NCBI GenBank assembly: GCA_017481575.1
Contig: JAFUPA010000054.1
Span: 1-64,000 of the forward strand
From: Clostridia bacterium
Lineage (GTDB): Bacteria > Bacillota > Clostridia > Oscillospirales > Acutalibacteraceae
DNA length: 64,000 nt
Direction of reading: 5' to 3'
The notes beneath the pieces are model-generated. The model saw only the letters and a program-made list of their open reading frames with translations. It was not told the DNA's origin and did no database searches. Each line of letters opens with the position of its first letter. Position 1 is the stretch's first letter. Made by a program: the position numbers and the translations under genes. Below are positions 35,035 to 43,018 of the stretch, piece by piece.

Positions 35035-35433
35035 AAATTGAAATAACCCTTGACCGAATGTTTCTTTACACATTTGAGCCGGTCAAGGGTTATTTCTGTT
35101 CACTCTTAATATCTAACATCTTTTTATATACCTCTCTTTCTTAATTTAGAAAGCACTTTAATAATTTTGAAATCCTGATTAAAATGTTTTTACGGTTGTT
35201 GATTGTTTTCAATTCTCCATTGGCATTTTAAAAATTCATTCTGATTATTAAAGGTTACCGCTCATTTTAATTTTAAAATCGGTTTTGATTTTACTTAAAA
35301 TACTTTAAACCACTTTCGTGTTGAGCTATCGTTTTGACCACCTTGGATTTTAAGTTAAATCAGGGAACTGAATTCAAATTTAAATTGAGCTTTGGTTGTT
35401 ACCTGTTCATTGGTATCACCTGTTCCTTTCTGT
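35035..35433 (-). ncRNA. Candidate 400-nt non-coding RNA
   Basis: In the minus direction a good promoter (TTGAAA 35468-35463, 17 bases, TATATT 35445-35440) is followed by about 400 AT-rich bases with no frame longer than about ten codons. It ends in a perfect 16-bp inverted repeat (35041-35056 with 35080-35095). The only mini-frame with a good ribosome binding site encodes nine residues close to the terminator. The downstream oxidoreductase gene has its own promoter and a second terminator lies between, so this looks like an independent transcript rather than a leader. No known RNA family is recognised. Confidence 0.45.
35041..35095. terminator. Long perfect inverted repeat (terminator)
   Basis: Arms of 16 bp (35041-35056 and 35080-35095) enclose a 23-base loop, with T-rich sequence on both sides. 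It probably ends the candidate RNA on the minus strand. Confidence 0.75.
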
Positions 35434-35543
35434 GTCTATAATATAACACATCTGCAAGCACTTTTCAATTCGCAATGTTCAATAAACTTAAAAGCCTCAA
35501 ATTATGCAAAACACAGAAATGTTCTGCCGGACCGCCAAAACCA

Positions 35544-35606
35544 TTGACACACAAGGGTTTGTTGTGATATTATAAATATGTTGGGCGGTTGAAAAACCGC
35601 CCGTTT
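35544..35606 (+). promoter_or_regulatory. Strong promoter followed at once by a terminator-like hairpin
   Basis: TTGACA (35544-35549), 18 bases, TATTAT (35568-35573). The predicted start near 35580 is followed by the stem GGGCGGTT/AACCGCCC (35583-35590, 35595-35602) and GTTTTATCTTT. The RNA would begin with a stable 5' hairpin, then run about 95 bases to the GNAT gene. Confidence 0.55.
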
Positions 35607-35696
35607 TATCTTTAAAATAAAAAATTAACTTTTATGTAGAATTTGCAGTTATTTTATGATAGAATACGAATAATCAATTCTGAAACGAGGTTATTT

Positions 35697-36296
35697 ATGA
35701 AAAGAGTAACTGAACTTGACAGAGAAACGCTTAAATATTACGCACGTATGGCGGCGGAAAGCTTTGTTGACGACCCCGTGCATTGCTATGCGACAAAAGA
35801 CGTTGAAAGGCGAAAGAAATTTGTCTATCATTTCCTGCTTGAAAGGCTTACTTCTTCAAACAAGTGCGACGTTTTTTACGTCGACGACGAGGGCAGAGCC
35901 TTGTGTGTCTGGAGAGATGCTCACAACGAGTACACAGTTCTGGACTTTTTAAAATGTCCTAACTGGGTGTTCCTTTGCTATTACATAACTTCAACCTTTA
36001 AAACCTTTATGGCGTACAGATACCTTGACTCAAAGGTTTTTGAAAAAAACACGCTCATAATTTCGCCTGTGTTTGTTGACCCGAAGCATCAGGGCAGGGG
36101 AATTGCGACCGAAATGATTAAAAAGGGCATTGAGGAGTTTGTTCCGCAGGGCTACAAAATTGGTCTAGAAACCCAGAACCCCGACAATGTCGGTTTTTAC
36201 GAAAAACTCGGCTTCAAAATAATCAAGCAGGAGTTTTACAAGAGAGAAAAAATCCATAATTACTATATGGTTTACGACCCGGAAAACAAGGAGTAA
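35697..36296 (+). CDS. GNAT-family N-acetyltransferase
   Basis: A 199-residue acetyltransferase. The acetyl-CoA loop is QGRGIATEM (about residues 139-147), followed by GLETQNPDNVGFYEKLGF, a standard GNAT C-terminus with the catalytic-region Tyr. The first 60 residues carry a YARMAAESFVDDP stretch seen in GNATs of gut Firmicutes. The substrate is unknown. The start at 35697 has ACGAGG upstream. The next gene, also an acyltransferase-type protein, starts three bases after the stop, so the pair is coupled. Confidence 0.88.
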   Translation: MKRVTELDRETLKYYARMAAESFVDDPVHCYATKDVERRKKFVYHFLLERLTSSNKCDVFYVDDEGRALCVWRDAHNEYTVLDFLKCPNWVFLCYYITSTFKTFMAYRYLDSKVFEKNTLIISPVFVDPKHQGRGIATEMIKKGIEEFVPQGYKIGLETQNPDNVGFYEKLGFKIIKQEFYKREKIHNYYMVYDPENKE

Positions 36297-36299
36297 TCT

Positions 36300-37247
36300 A
36301 TGAAAAACTACAACCACGCACTTCTCGTTATGGAAAAGCAGGACTATCCTGCAGATGCAAGGGAAGTTATTGTCCGAACAGAGGAAAAAATCCTTGCAGA
36401 CGAAAAGGCGAATAAGCTTTACGAATCAATGTACCGTGCTTATTGGCTCAAAAAGAATAATTTTGACACCTTTGGGGATAAGGTCAAGGCTCTTGCCGAA
36501 ATGATTGGCGAGCACGAGCATACGGTTAAGCTCGTTCTTCTTCTCAACTGCACAAAGCCATTGCTTGCCGAATACAAAAAGCAGGGCATCAGCGAGGACA
36601 TTTATTGGAATACAATCATAGACCTTAAGGTCAAGATGCTTGAATGTATGGAAAACTACGGTGTTTACGGTACATTTGTTGAGGGCTGGTTTATTCAGTT
36701 CTACACCCTCCGCCGTTTCGGCATCGGAAGATTTCAGTATGAGCTTGCAGATTTCTGCGAGGATTACTACGAGGAGCACGGCGTTGTGCTCAAGGACAGC
36801 GAGTTCGTTCTCGGTCTTCACATTCCGTCACACCTCGGAAGTCTTGACTACGAAACAAGACTTGACTCCTACAAAAAGGCTTATGATTTCTTCAAAGATA
36901 AGTTTGACGGCCCTATGGTTGTCTGCTGTGGCTCGTGGCTTTTGTACCCCGACAACCTCAACATCCTGCCCGAAAAGTCAAAGGTAAGGGATTTCCTGCT
37001 TGACTTTGAGCCGCTTGATATCACAAGAACCTACGATTTCGGCGATGCGTGGAGAGTTTTCGGCGCACAGAACGCTCACAAGCGAGTACACGAGCTACCG
37101 AGAAACACAAGTATGCAGAGAGCCTTTGCAGAATGGTTTGAACAGGGCAAAAAATGCGGTCACGCTTACTGTATTCTTATCTTTGACGGTGAGAAGCTTC
37201 TTACCCGTAACACAAGAGAAGAATTCAAAGAGAAATTCGGTTATTGA
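36300..37247 (+). CDS. Two-domain GNAT-like acyltransferase (GNAT_C type)
   Basis: A 315-residue cytoplasmic protein. The N-terminal half (about 1-140) is helical; the C-terminal half has the LGLHIPSHLGSLD, VVCCGSWLLYP and LPEKSKVRDFLLDFEP stretches that recall the family annotated as acyltransferase with a GNAT-like C-terminal domain. In other bacteria such proteins occur in amino-sugar or polysaccharide clusters. AAGGAG precedes the ATG. Family assignment is from memory of the motif pattern and is moderately sure; the reaction is not known. Confidence 0.65.
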   Translation: MKNYNHALLVMEKQDYPADAREVIVRTEEKILADEKANKLYESMYRAYWLKKNNFDTFGDKVKALAEMIGEHEHTVKLVLLLNCTKPLLAEYKKQGISEDIYWNTIIDLKVKMLECMENYGVYGTFVEGWFIQFYTLRRFGIGRFQYELADFCEDYYEEHGVVLKDSEFVLGLHIPSHLGSLDYETRLDSYKKAYDFFKDKFDGPMVVCCGSWLLYPDNLNILPEKSKVRDFLLDFEPLDITRTYDFGDAWRVFGAQNAHKRVHELPRNTSMQRAFAEWFEQGKKCGHAYCILIFDGEKLLTRNTREEFKEKFGY

Positions 37248-37303
37248 CTTTTACGCACTCCAACGCTTTTGCGGCAGGATCGTAAGGAAGTATTTTATTT
37301 AGA

Positions 37304-37338
37304 AAATGGTGCAACTACCAAAAGGAGTTGCACCATTT
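37304..37338. terminator. Bidirectional terminator
   Basis: A perfect 13-bp inverted repeat (37304-37316, 37326-37338) with a 9-base loop, between the plus-strand acyltransferase and the minus-strand SIS gene. Confidence 0.85.
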
Positions 37339-37341
37339 CTG

Positions 37342-38079
37342 CTATAACGATTTAATTTTATCTCTGTACTTTTTAAGGTAAGCTTCATTTACGGCATCGC
37401 CGCCGTCAACGTTACTGCTTGAAAATACCTCGGGGGTGAAGCCGTCTGCAAGCATCGTTTCAATCGTGCCTGCAACAACTGCGTTCAGAATTGCCGCACC
37501 CGTGCTTGTGGAGGTGGGGGAGGCGTTTCTGCCAAGCTCTTCAAAATAAACACTTGCATCACCCACACAGCCCATATTGTCAAGCACAATGTCTGCAAAT
37601 TCGTAAAGCTTTTTGCCGCTCGGGTGTCTTGACGACATTGAGGTCGAGTGGTTGAGGTTTGTAAGCACAATTACCGTTAGCCCCTCGTCTTTTGCAAGCT
37701 GTGCCATATCAACACAAACTCCGTTTCGTCCCGAGTTGGAAATGATGACGATAACATCGTCCTTATGTATTTTATAATCTGCAAAAATCTTTTGGGCATA
37801 ACCCTCAATCCGTTCCATTTCGGTGCTTTTTGAAGCCGACTCGTGAAGCATCAGCGGTGTTTCAAAAACAGGCTGAATTTTAACCAGTCCGCCTGCACGG
37901 TAAAAGACCTCCTCCGCAAGCATATGCGAGTGTCCTGTGCCGAAAAGGAAGATGTTGCGGTCGTTTTCAAGTGCTACGGCAAAAGCCTTTGCCGCCGCAT
38001 CAATTGCATCTGCCTGATGCACGGTGATTTCTTCAAGAATTTTGCAAAGATTGTTTAAGTATTCAAGGGGTTTTTTCAT
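37342..38079 (-). CDS. SIS-domain sugar isomerase-type protein
   Basis: A 245-residue phosphosugar-binding protein of the SIS fold. FLFGTGHSHMLAEEVFYRAGG (about 44-64) and IISNSGRNGV (about 111-120) form the phosphosugar site. It matches the UPF0309/YimA-like branch rather than GlmS or MurQ. Its ATG overlaps the stop of the BadF-type kinase gene (ATGA), so it probably acts on the phosphosugar that the kinase makes. The operon order is GNAT, kinase, SIS. Confidence 0.87.
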   Translation of the reverse strand: MKKPLEYLNNLCKILEEITVHQADAIDAAAKAFAVALENDRNIFLFGTGHSHMLAEEVFYRAGGLVKIQPVFETPLMLHESASKSTEMERIEGYAQKIFADYKIHKDDVIVIISNSGRNGVCVDMAQLAKDEGLTVIVLTNLNHSTSMSSRHPSGKKLYEFADIVLDNMGCVGDASVYFEELGRNASPTSTSTGAAILNAVVAGTIETMLADGFTPEVFSSSNVDGGDAVNEAYLKKYRDKIKSL

Positions 38080-38999
38080 AATATCCCTCCGATGTCTATT
38101 CCGTCCTCTTTCATCGCCGCAAAAACTGCGCCGTACTCGGGCGGATATTTCAAAATCCCGATTTCGGTTTCGGGGTACTTTTCTTTTATAAGAGCGGTGA
38201 ATTCGTTTCTGAACTCATCACAGTTTATCATAATTCCGCCCCACAGCCCGAGCGGAGTTCCGCACGGCATCTTTTTAAGAAGTGCCGAAACTGTATTGGC
38301 AAGGAGCTTTGCGTGGCTTTTGCCAATGCTTTTTGCAACCGTGTCACCGTTTTTTGCACACTCAAAAACTGCGGGCGCAAACCTTGCGATTTCGCTGTTT
38401 GAAAGCGGAGGGTCGTAGAAAATATCGATAAGCGAAAGAATGTCGTTTACCTTGAAATGTTCAAGCATTTTTTGGGTGAGTGCGGTTTTTTCTGCACTTT
38501 CTTCTGCACCGCAGATTGCCGCCTTTATGCCGTCAAGTGCAATTGCATAGCCCGAGCCCTCGTCACCGAGAATGTAGCCCCAGCCTCCCGTGTGGATAAC
38601 CGTTCCGTCATCAAGTCTGCCCACAGCCATTGAGCCCGTACCGCTCACAACCATAGCTGCTGAACCGCTTGGTTTCATCGCTTCAAGTCCGATGTAAACG
38701 TCGGAGTCCATTGTGATTTTCGGGCAGTCGATAATACCGCCGCAAAGCTTTGCGGTCAAAGCTTCGTCCGCACGCTCGGAGAGTGCAGGCATACCGATAA
38801 ACGCACTGCTAAGGCAGATATCCTTGCCATCAAGCACGCCGTCAACTGTGTCTTTCAGGTTTTTGCGTGCGGTGTCTGTGCCCACTGCGTTGTAATTTAT
38901 GCTGTTGCCGACAAATTTTGACACAAGCGTTCCTTTTTCGTCACAGATAACGGCAACCGTTTTTGTTCCGCCGCCGTCAATTCCGAGATAATACTTCAT
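38076..38999 (-). CDS. BadF/BcrA-type ATPase, N-acetylglucosamine kinase-like
   Basis: A 307-residue sugar kinase of the ASKHA fold. The phosphate-1 motif is YLGIDGGGTKTVAV (about 3-16); MVVSGTGSMAVG (about 127-138) and GGWGYILGDEGSGYAI (about 149-164) are typical of bacterial GlcNAc kinases. It phosphorylates an amino sugar in the cytoplasm. The start at 38999 follows GGTTGGTGA; six codons upstream are excluded. Together with the sialic-acid genes and the GH84 enzyme it supports amino-sugar use; the sugar is inferred. Confidence 0.87.
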   Translation of the reverse strand: MKYYLGIDGGGTKTVAVICDEKGTLVSKFVGNSINYNAVGTDTARKNLKDTVDGVLDGKDICLSSAFIGMPALSERADEALTAKLCGGIIDCPKITMDSDVYIGLEAMKPSGSAAMVVSGTGSMAVGRLDDGTVIHTGGWGYILGDEGSGYAIALDGIKAAICGAEESAEKTALTQKMLEHFKVNDILSLIDIFYDPPLSNSEIARFAPAVFECAKNGDTVAKSIGKSHAKLLANTVSALLKKMPCGTPLGLWGGIMINCDEFRNEFTALIKEKYPETEIGILKYPPEYGAVFAAMKEDGIDIGGIL

Positions 39000-39017
39000 A
39001 ATTTTCACCAACCGCAA

Positions 39018-39584
39018 TCAAAATCTTAATCCGAATGCCACATCGTCGCCCTGCTGTTCAAGAAGCTCGAAGCCGTATTTTTTATAAAATTTCTGACCTC
39101 TTTCGTTTGCCGCACCGACTGTCAGCATAATACCGCACACACCCTTGCGTTTAAGGTGTTCAGCCAGAGTGTCCACCAGCTTGTGTCCGATGCCCTGACG
39201 GTGATACTCGGGAAGTACGTCAATGTGCAGGTGAGCAGGGAAGTCCTTTTTATACTTTTCCTGCAGTTTAACAGAGCCTGCAGATGATTGCCTTGCATTA
39301 CCGCCCCAGACAAAAACCTCTTCGGGAATTCTGGTTACATATTCTTTATCAAAAACTTCCTTGAAGCTGTCAAAATTTTCTGTGCAGATAATATATGCGA
39401 TTGCCTTGTCGCTTTCGTCAGCGGCAACAAAGCAGTTTCTGCCCTCTTGCTCAATGTAGTAGTTGCAGTATGTAGTGAGGATAAAATGCTGCTCGTCGGC
39501 GGTCATTTTACATTCTCCCTCGCTGTTAAGGCAGATAAATCGCACATTTTCCTTGTCTTTTTCCTCATAAGGTCTTATAATCAT
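39018..39584 (-). CDS. GNAT-family N-acetyltransferase
   Basis: A 188-residue acetyltransferase. EYHRQGIGHKLVDTLAEHL (about 130-148) is the acetyl-CoA loop and helix, followed by GVCGIMLTVGAANERGQKFYKKYGF, a clean GNAT C-terminus. It lies 18 bases upstream of the kinase gene and is the first gene of that operon. In this setting it resembles amino-sugar N-acetyltransferases. GAGGT stands eight bases before the ATG at 39584. Confidence 0.87.
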   Translation of the reverse strand: MIIRPYEEKDKENVRFICLNSEGECKMTADEQHFILTTYCNYYIEQEGRNCFVAADESDKAIAYIICTENFDSFKEVFDKEYVTRIPEEVFVWGGNARQSSAGSVKLQEKYKKDFPAHLHIDVLPEYHRQGIGHKLVDTLAEHLKRKGVCGIMLTVGAANERGQKFYKKYGFELLEQQGDDVAFGLRF

Positions 39585-39659
39585 TGTAATACCTCGCAAA
39601 TTCTATATAGAAAATTCTAACATCAAACCACACAAAAAGCAACACTCGGAGGTTAAATT

Positions 39660-41231
39660 ATGATTAACGGCTTTGTTCCTAACCCTTATTTTGACGATTT
39701 TTTCAGCTCTGCACAGGTGACTGTTACAAAATCGGACACCCGAAAAGTCTGCTACTGTGAAAAAACTCACAGACTGACGGACGAAAAATATATTCTTAAC
39801 ATTTCGCACGAGGGCGACACACTTGTTGCAGACATTGAATGTTCAGGCGAAAAGAGTGCATTCTATGCTCTTTGCGACCTTCGATTGAGAGTTGAAAACG
39901 GCACGGTAGAGGACGGCGAATATATCTGTTCACCCTCGTTTGCTGTCAGGGGTTATATCGAGGGCTTTTACGGCACACCTTGGACACACGAAAAAAGAAA
40001 GTCTGTTATGTCCCTTATGGCGAAAAACAGAATGAACTCCGTCTACTATGCACCAAAGGATGATGCTTACCACCGTGACCTCTGGCGTGAAAAGTACCCC
40101 GAAGCCGACCTTTTGAAGCTCAAGGAGCTTGTTGACCTTGCAAAAGAAAATTATATGGATTTTCACTTCTGCATTGCTCCGGGACTTTCGATGAAATATT
40201 CGTCTGATGAAGAGTTTAACACTCTTATGGAAAAGACAAAACAGCTTTACTCAATCGGCATCAGGCATTTCGGTTTGCTTCTTGACGACATTGATGAGGA
40301 GCTTTTCTACGACGAGGACAAGGCTCTCTACGGTGAAACGGTAAATGCACACATCGACCTTATTGAAAAATATCACAACGCACTTCTTGCCATTGACAGC
40401 AAAATAAAAATTACCGTCTGCCCGACACTCTACCACGGCAGAGGAGACGAATATTATATTTCAAAGCTCGGCAAAAACATTTCTCCGCTCATTTCACTTT
40501 TCTGGACGGGCAGAGACATCTGCTCCCGTGAGCTTACAAGCCTTGAAGCAATCCGCTTTGTTGGCGGCACTTACCACAAGCCGCTTTATTGGGACAATTA
40601 CCCCGTCAATGACGTTGCGATGTTCAACGAAATGCACATTTCACCGATTATCAATCGTGAGCCTGACTTGTGGAAATATTCCGAGGGTATAATTTCAAAC
40701 TGTATGGAATATGCCGAGTGCTCAAAAATTCCGCTCATAACCTTTGCTGATTACCTCTGGGACAGCGAGAATTACAACCCCGATAAGTCGTGGGAAAACG
40801 CAATCCGTCAGGTTGCGGGCAAGGAGAATGCAGAGGACTTCATAGTTTTTGCAGACCACCTTTATATATCCTGCCTGAAGGACAGACCGTCAAAGCGTAT
40901 GCAAAAGCATTTCTCGGTTGTAATGGATTTGCTCGGTAAGGGTGAAAACGAAAAAGCAATCGCACTCGCATACGAATACATCGAAAAAATGAACAGAAGC
41001 AGAGAATATCTCAAAAAGGATTTACCGATTTGTAACGAGCTTACAAAATGGTCGGAGAAGTTCTTTGTTGCCTGCGATATGTTCACAAAACTGCTTGAAA
41101 CCTTGCAGAACAAAACCGAAGAAAACGTTGAAGAGCTTTACTCAATAATCGACAAGTACGAGTCGATGCCCGTTGTGCTTACAGAGGATATGAATATCCG
41201 CCAGGAGCTTCATAATATGTTTGGCTTATAA
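39660..41231 (+). CDS. GH84-family beta-N-acetylglucosaminidase
   Basis: A 523-residue enzyme. Residues 1-95 form the alpha/beta GH84 N-domain. The catalytic barrel starts at VRGYIEGFYGTPW (about 97-109), with a YYAPKDDAYHRDLWR stretch and the paired catalytic acids Asp209-Asp210 in LLLDDID. The family removes terminal beta-GlcNAc by substrate-assisted catalysis. No signal peptide is visible, so it probably works in the cytoplasm on imported fragments. It is divergent from the GNAT-kinase-SIS operon, which would process the released GlcNAc. Confidence 0.93.
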   Translation: MINGFVPNPYFDDFFSSAQVTVTKSDTRKVCYCEKTHRLTDEKYILNISHEGDTLVADIECSGEKSAFYALCDLRLRVENGTVEDGEYICSPSFAVRGYIEGFYGTPWTHEKRKSVMSLMAKNRMNSVYYAPKDDAYHRDLWREKYPEADLLKLKELVDLAKENYMDFHFCIAPGLSMKYSSDEEFNTLMEKTKQLYSIGIRHFGLLLDDIDEELFYDEDKALYGETVNAHIDLIEKYHNALLAIDSKIKITVCPTLYHGRGDEYYISKLGKNISPLISLFWTGRDICSRELTSLEAIRFVGGTYHKPLYWDNYPVNDVAMFNEMHISPIINREPDLWKYSEGIISNCMEYAECSKIPLITFADYLWDSENYNPDKSWENAIRQVAGKENAEDFIVFADHLYISCLKDRPSKRMQKHFSVVMDLLGKGENEKAIALAYEYIEKMNRSREYLKKDLPICNELTKWSEKFFVACDMFTKLLETLQNKTEENVEELYSIIDKYESMPVVLTEDMNIRQELHNMFGL

Positions 41232-41237
41232 TTCAGA

Positions 41238-41266
41238 AAGGACAGTTCGTTGGAACTGTCCTTTTA
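41238..41266. terminator. Bidirectional terminator
   Basis: A stem, AAAGGACAGTTC/GAACTGTCCTTT (41238-41249, 41254-41265), with loop GTTG and a T-run, between the GH84 and ribokinase genes. Confidence 0.88.
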
Positions 41267-41273
41267 CTTATAT

Positions 41274-42188
41274 TTATATATTGAAATTTACAATATCCTC
41301 TATCGTCGGCATAGATGCGTCTGCACCCATACGGCTGACAGCAATTGCACCTACCTTGTTACCCATATCGCAGGCGGCATAAATGTCACCGCTTCGCTTG
41401 AATTCGAGTGCGAGTGCCGCCGTGAAGCTGTCGCCCGCCGCAGTTGTGTCCACAACCTTTGTCTTGTATGTCGGCATTATTTTAAGGCTTTCGCCGTCCC
41501 ACACGGAACAGCCTCTTTCACCGAGCTTGAGGACAACAAACTGTGCTTTGCTTCTCTGCATAAGTTTTTTTGAAGCTTCAAGAACGGTGCTTTCAGCGTC
41601 GGGTGATATTCCCGTCAGAGCCTTTGTTTCGCTTTCGTTAGGGGAGATAATCGTCGCACCCTGCATTTTTTCGAGTGCAAAGTTTTTTGCCGGTCCGCAG
41701 TCGATAACCGTTGTAATTCCTTTCTCAATTGCACGGTTAACGCACTTTACAACAACCTCTTCTTTTGTTTCAAACTGAACAAGCAAAAGGTCGGTTTCAT
41801 CGTCAATGCAATCGGCAGCTTCTTTCGGGTCGATTTCAGCATTCGCACCCTCATAAACGGTGATTCTGTTTCGTCCGTCGCCGTCAATTATAATAGCCGC
41901 AAGTCCTGTCTGTGTGCCTTCGGTCGAAACGCAGGAGTAATCAATTCCGTTTTTCTCAAGGTTTTCAATGAGCCTCTTGCCGTTTGTATCATCTGCAACC
42001 TTGCCGATCATCTTGGTTTTTGCACCCAAGCGTGCCAGTCCGATTGCCTGGTTTGCACCCTTGCCGCCGCAAGCATAGCCGTAGGTTGTGCCGAGCACGT
42101 TTTCACCGACCTCAGGCACCTTTTCCATATTGAGAACAATGTCCATATTTATACTGCCGACAACCGCCGCACGAATATTTTTATACAT
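41274..42188 (-). CDS. rbsK: Ribokinase (PfkB family)
   Basis: A 304-residue sugar kinase. VGSINMDIV (about 9-17), the GGKGANQA substrate loop (about 40-47) and the C-terminal DTTAAGDSFTAAL (about 246-258, catalytic Asp) are the ribokinase hallmarks. It makes ribose 5-phosphate from ribose; related ketose substrates are possible. The start at 42188 follows GGAGAAAAGT. It lies 12 bases after an epimerase gene of the ribulose-phosphate type, so the two form a pentose (or ketohexose) operon. Confidence 0.92.
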   Translation of the reverse strand: MYKNIRAAVVGSINMDIVLNMEKVPEVGENVLGTTYGYACGGKGANQAIGLARLGAKTKMIGKVADDTNGKRLIENLEKNGIDYSCVSTEGTQTGLAAIIIDGDGRNRITVYEGANAEIDPKEAADCIDDETDLLLVQFETKEEVVVKCVNRAIEKGITTVIDCGPAKNFALEKMQGATIISPNESETKALTGISPDAESTVLEASKKLMQRSKAQFVVLKLGERGCSVWDGESLKIMPTYKTKVVDTTAAGDSFTAALALEFKRSGDIYAACDMGNKVGAIAVSRMGADASMPTIEDIVNFNI

Positions 42189-42200
42189 ACTTTTCTCCAA

Positions 42201-42863
42201 TCAAAGACCTGCACGGAAAGCGTTTGCCGATTCCGTCATATCCTTACCCTTAATAAACAAGCTGCTTGTGCCAAGCACAAAAATTTCTGCACCGCAACGG
42301 CTGAGTTTCGCACCGTTTTCGGGGCTGATGTTTCCGTCAACCTCAATCGGAATACTTTTAAAGCCGGCGTCATCAAGGAATTTGCGTGTCTTTCTTACCT
42401 TATCCTCTGCACCAGCAAAAATCTTCTGTCCTGCAAAGCCGGGGCTTACCGTCATAACAAGTGCCATATCCATATAATCAAGCAGGTGCTCGTAGCAATT
42501 TACGGGTGTCTGCGGATTGAGTGCAAGTCCCGATTTACAGCCCTTTTCACGGATTTTTGCGAGCGTGCGCTGTGCGTGGATATCACCCTCATAATGTATG
42601 CAAAGGTAGTCGTCCTTGCCAAGGTTCATCAGGTCAAGAAAACGTGCAGGGTCGTTGACCATCATATGAATGTCAAACGGTATGTCGGTCAGCTTTTTAA
42701 CAGCATTCACAAAATCAAACCCGAGCGTGATGTTCGGCACAAAACTGCCGTCCATAAGGTCGATGTGCAGGTAGTCGATGTCTGCCTTTTCAAGGTCTTG
42801 AATTGATTTTTTCATATTCATCAAATCCGCACACATAACAGAAGCGGAAAGCAGCTTTTTCAT
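42201..42863 (-). CDS. Ribulose-phosphate 3-epimerase family protein
   Basis: A 220-residue TIM-barrel epimerase. ASVMCADL (7-14), HIDLMDGSFVPNITLG (about 33-48), HMMV, the VSPGFAGQK loop and IEVDGNIS (catalytic Asp) are all present. Rpe interconverts ribulose and xylulose 5-phosphate; close relatives act on allulose 6-phosphate, so the exact sugar is open. It is the first gene of an operon with ribokinase. The MVTVSPGF in most Rpe is VMTVSPGF here, an ordinary variant. Confidence 0.9.
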   Translation of the reverse strand: MKKLLSASVMCADLMNMKKSIQDLEKADIDYLHIDLMDGSFVPNITLGFDFVNAVKKLTDIPFDIHMMVNDPARFLDLMNLGKDDYLCIHYEGDIHAQRTLAKIREKGCKSGLALNPQTPVNCYEHLLDYMDMALVMTVSPGFAGQKIFAGAEDKVRKTRKFLDDAGFKSIPIEVDGNISPENGAKLSRCGAEIFVLGTSSLFIKGKDMTESANAFRAGL

Positions 42864-43018
42864 CGTGTCAGTCCTTTCAAAAGCGGTTTTATGAAATTAT
42901 TGTATCATTTTTACAAACAAAATCAAGACAATTCATAAAAATGCCGTATCGACAAAAAAGAAAATATATGGTAAACTATAGAAGTTAAAAAGCAAAACTT
43001 AACCAAGGATGGTGTATT

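Noticed and set aside
35100-35433. Small protein-coding genes within the candidate RNA
   Set aside because: Several ATG codons occur but each frame ends within ten codons; only one has a ribosome site and it encodes nine residues.
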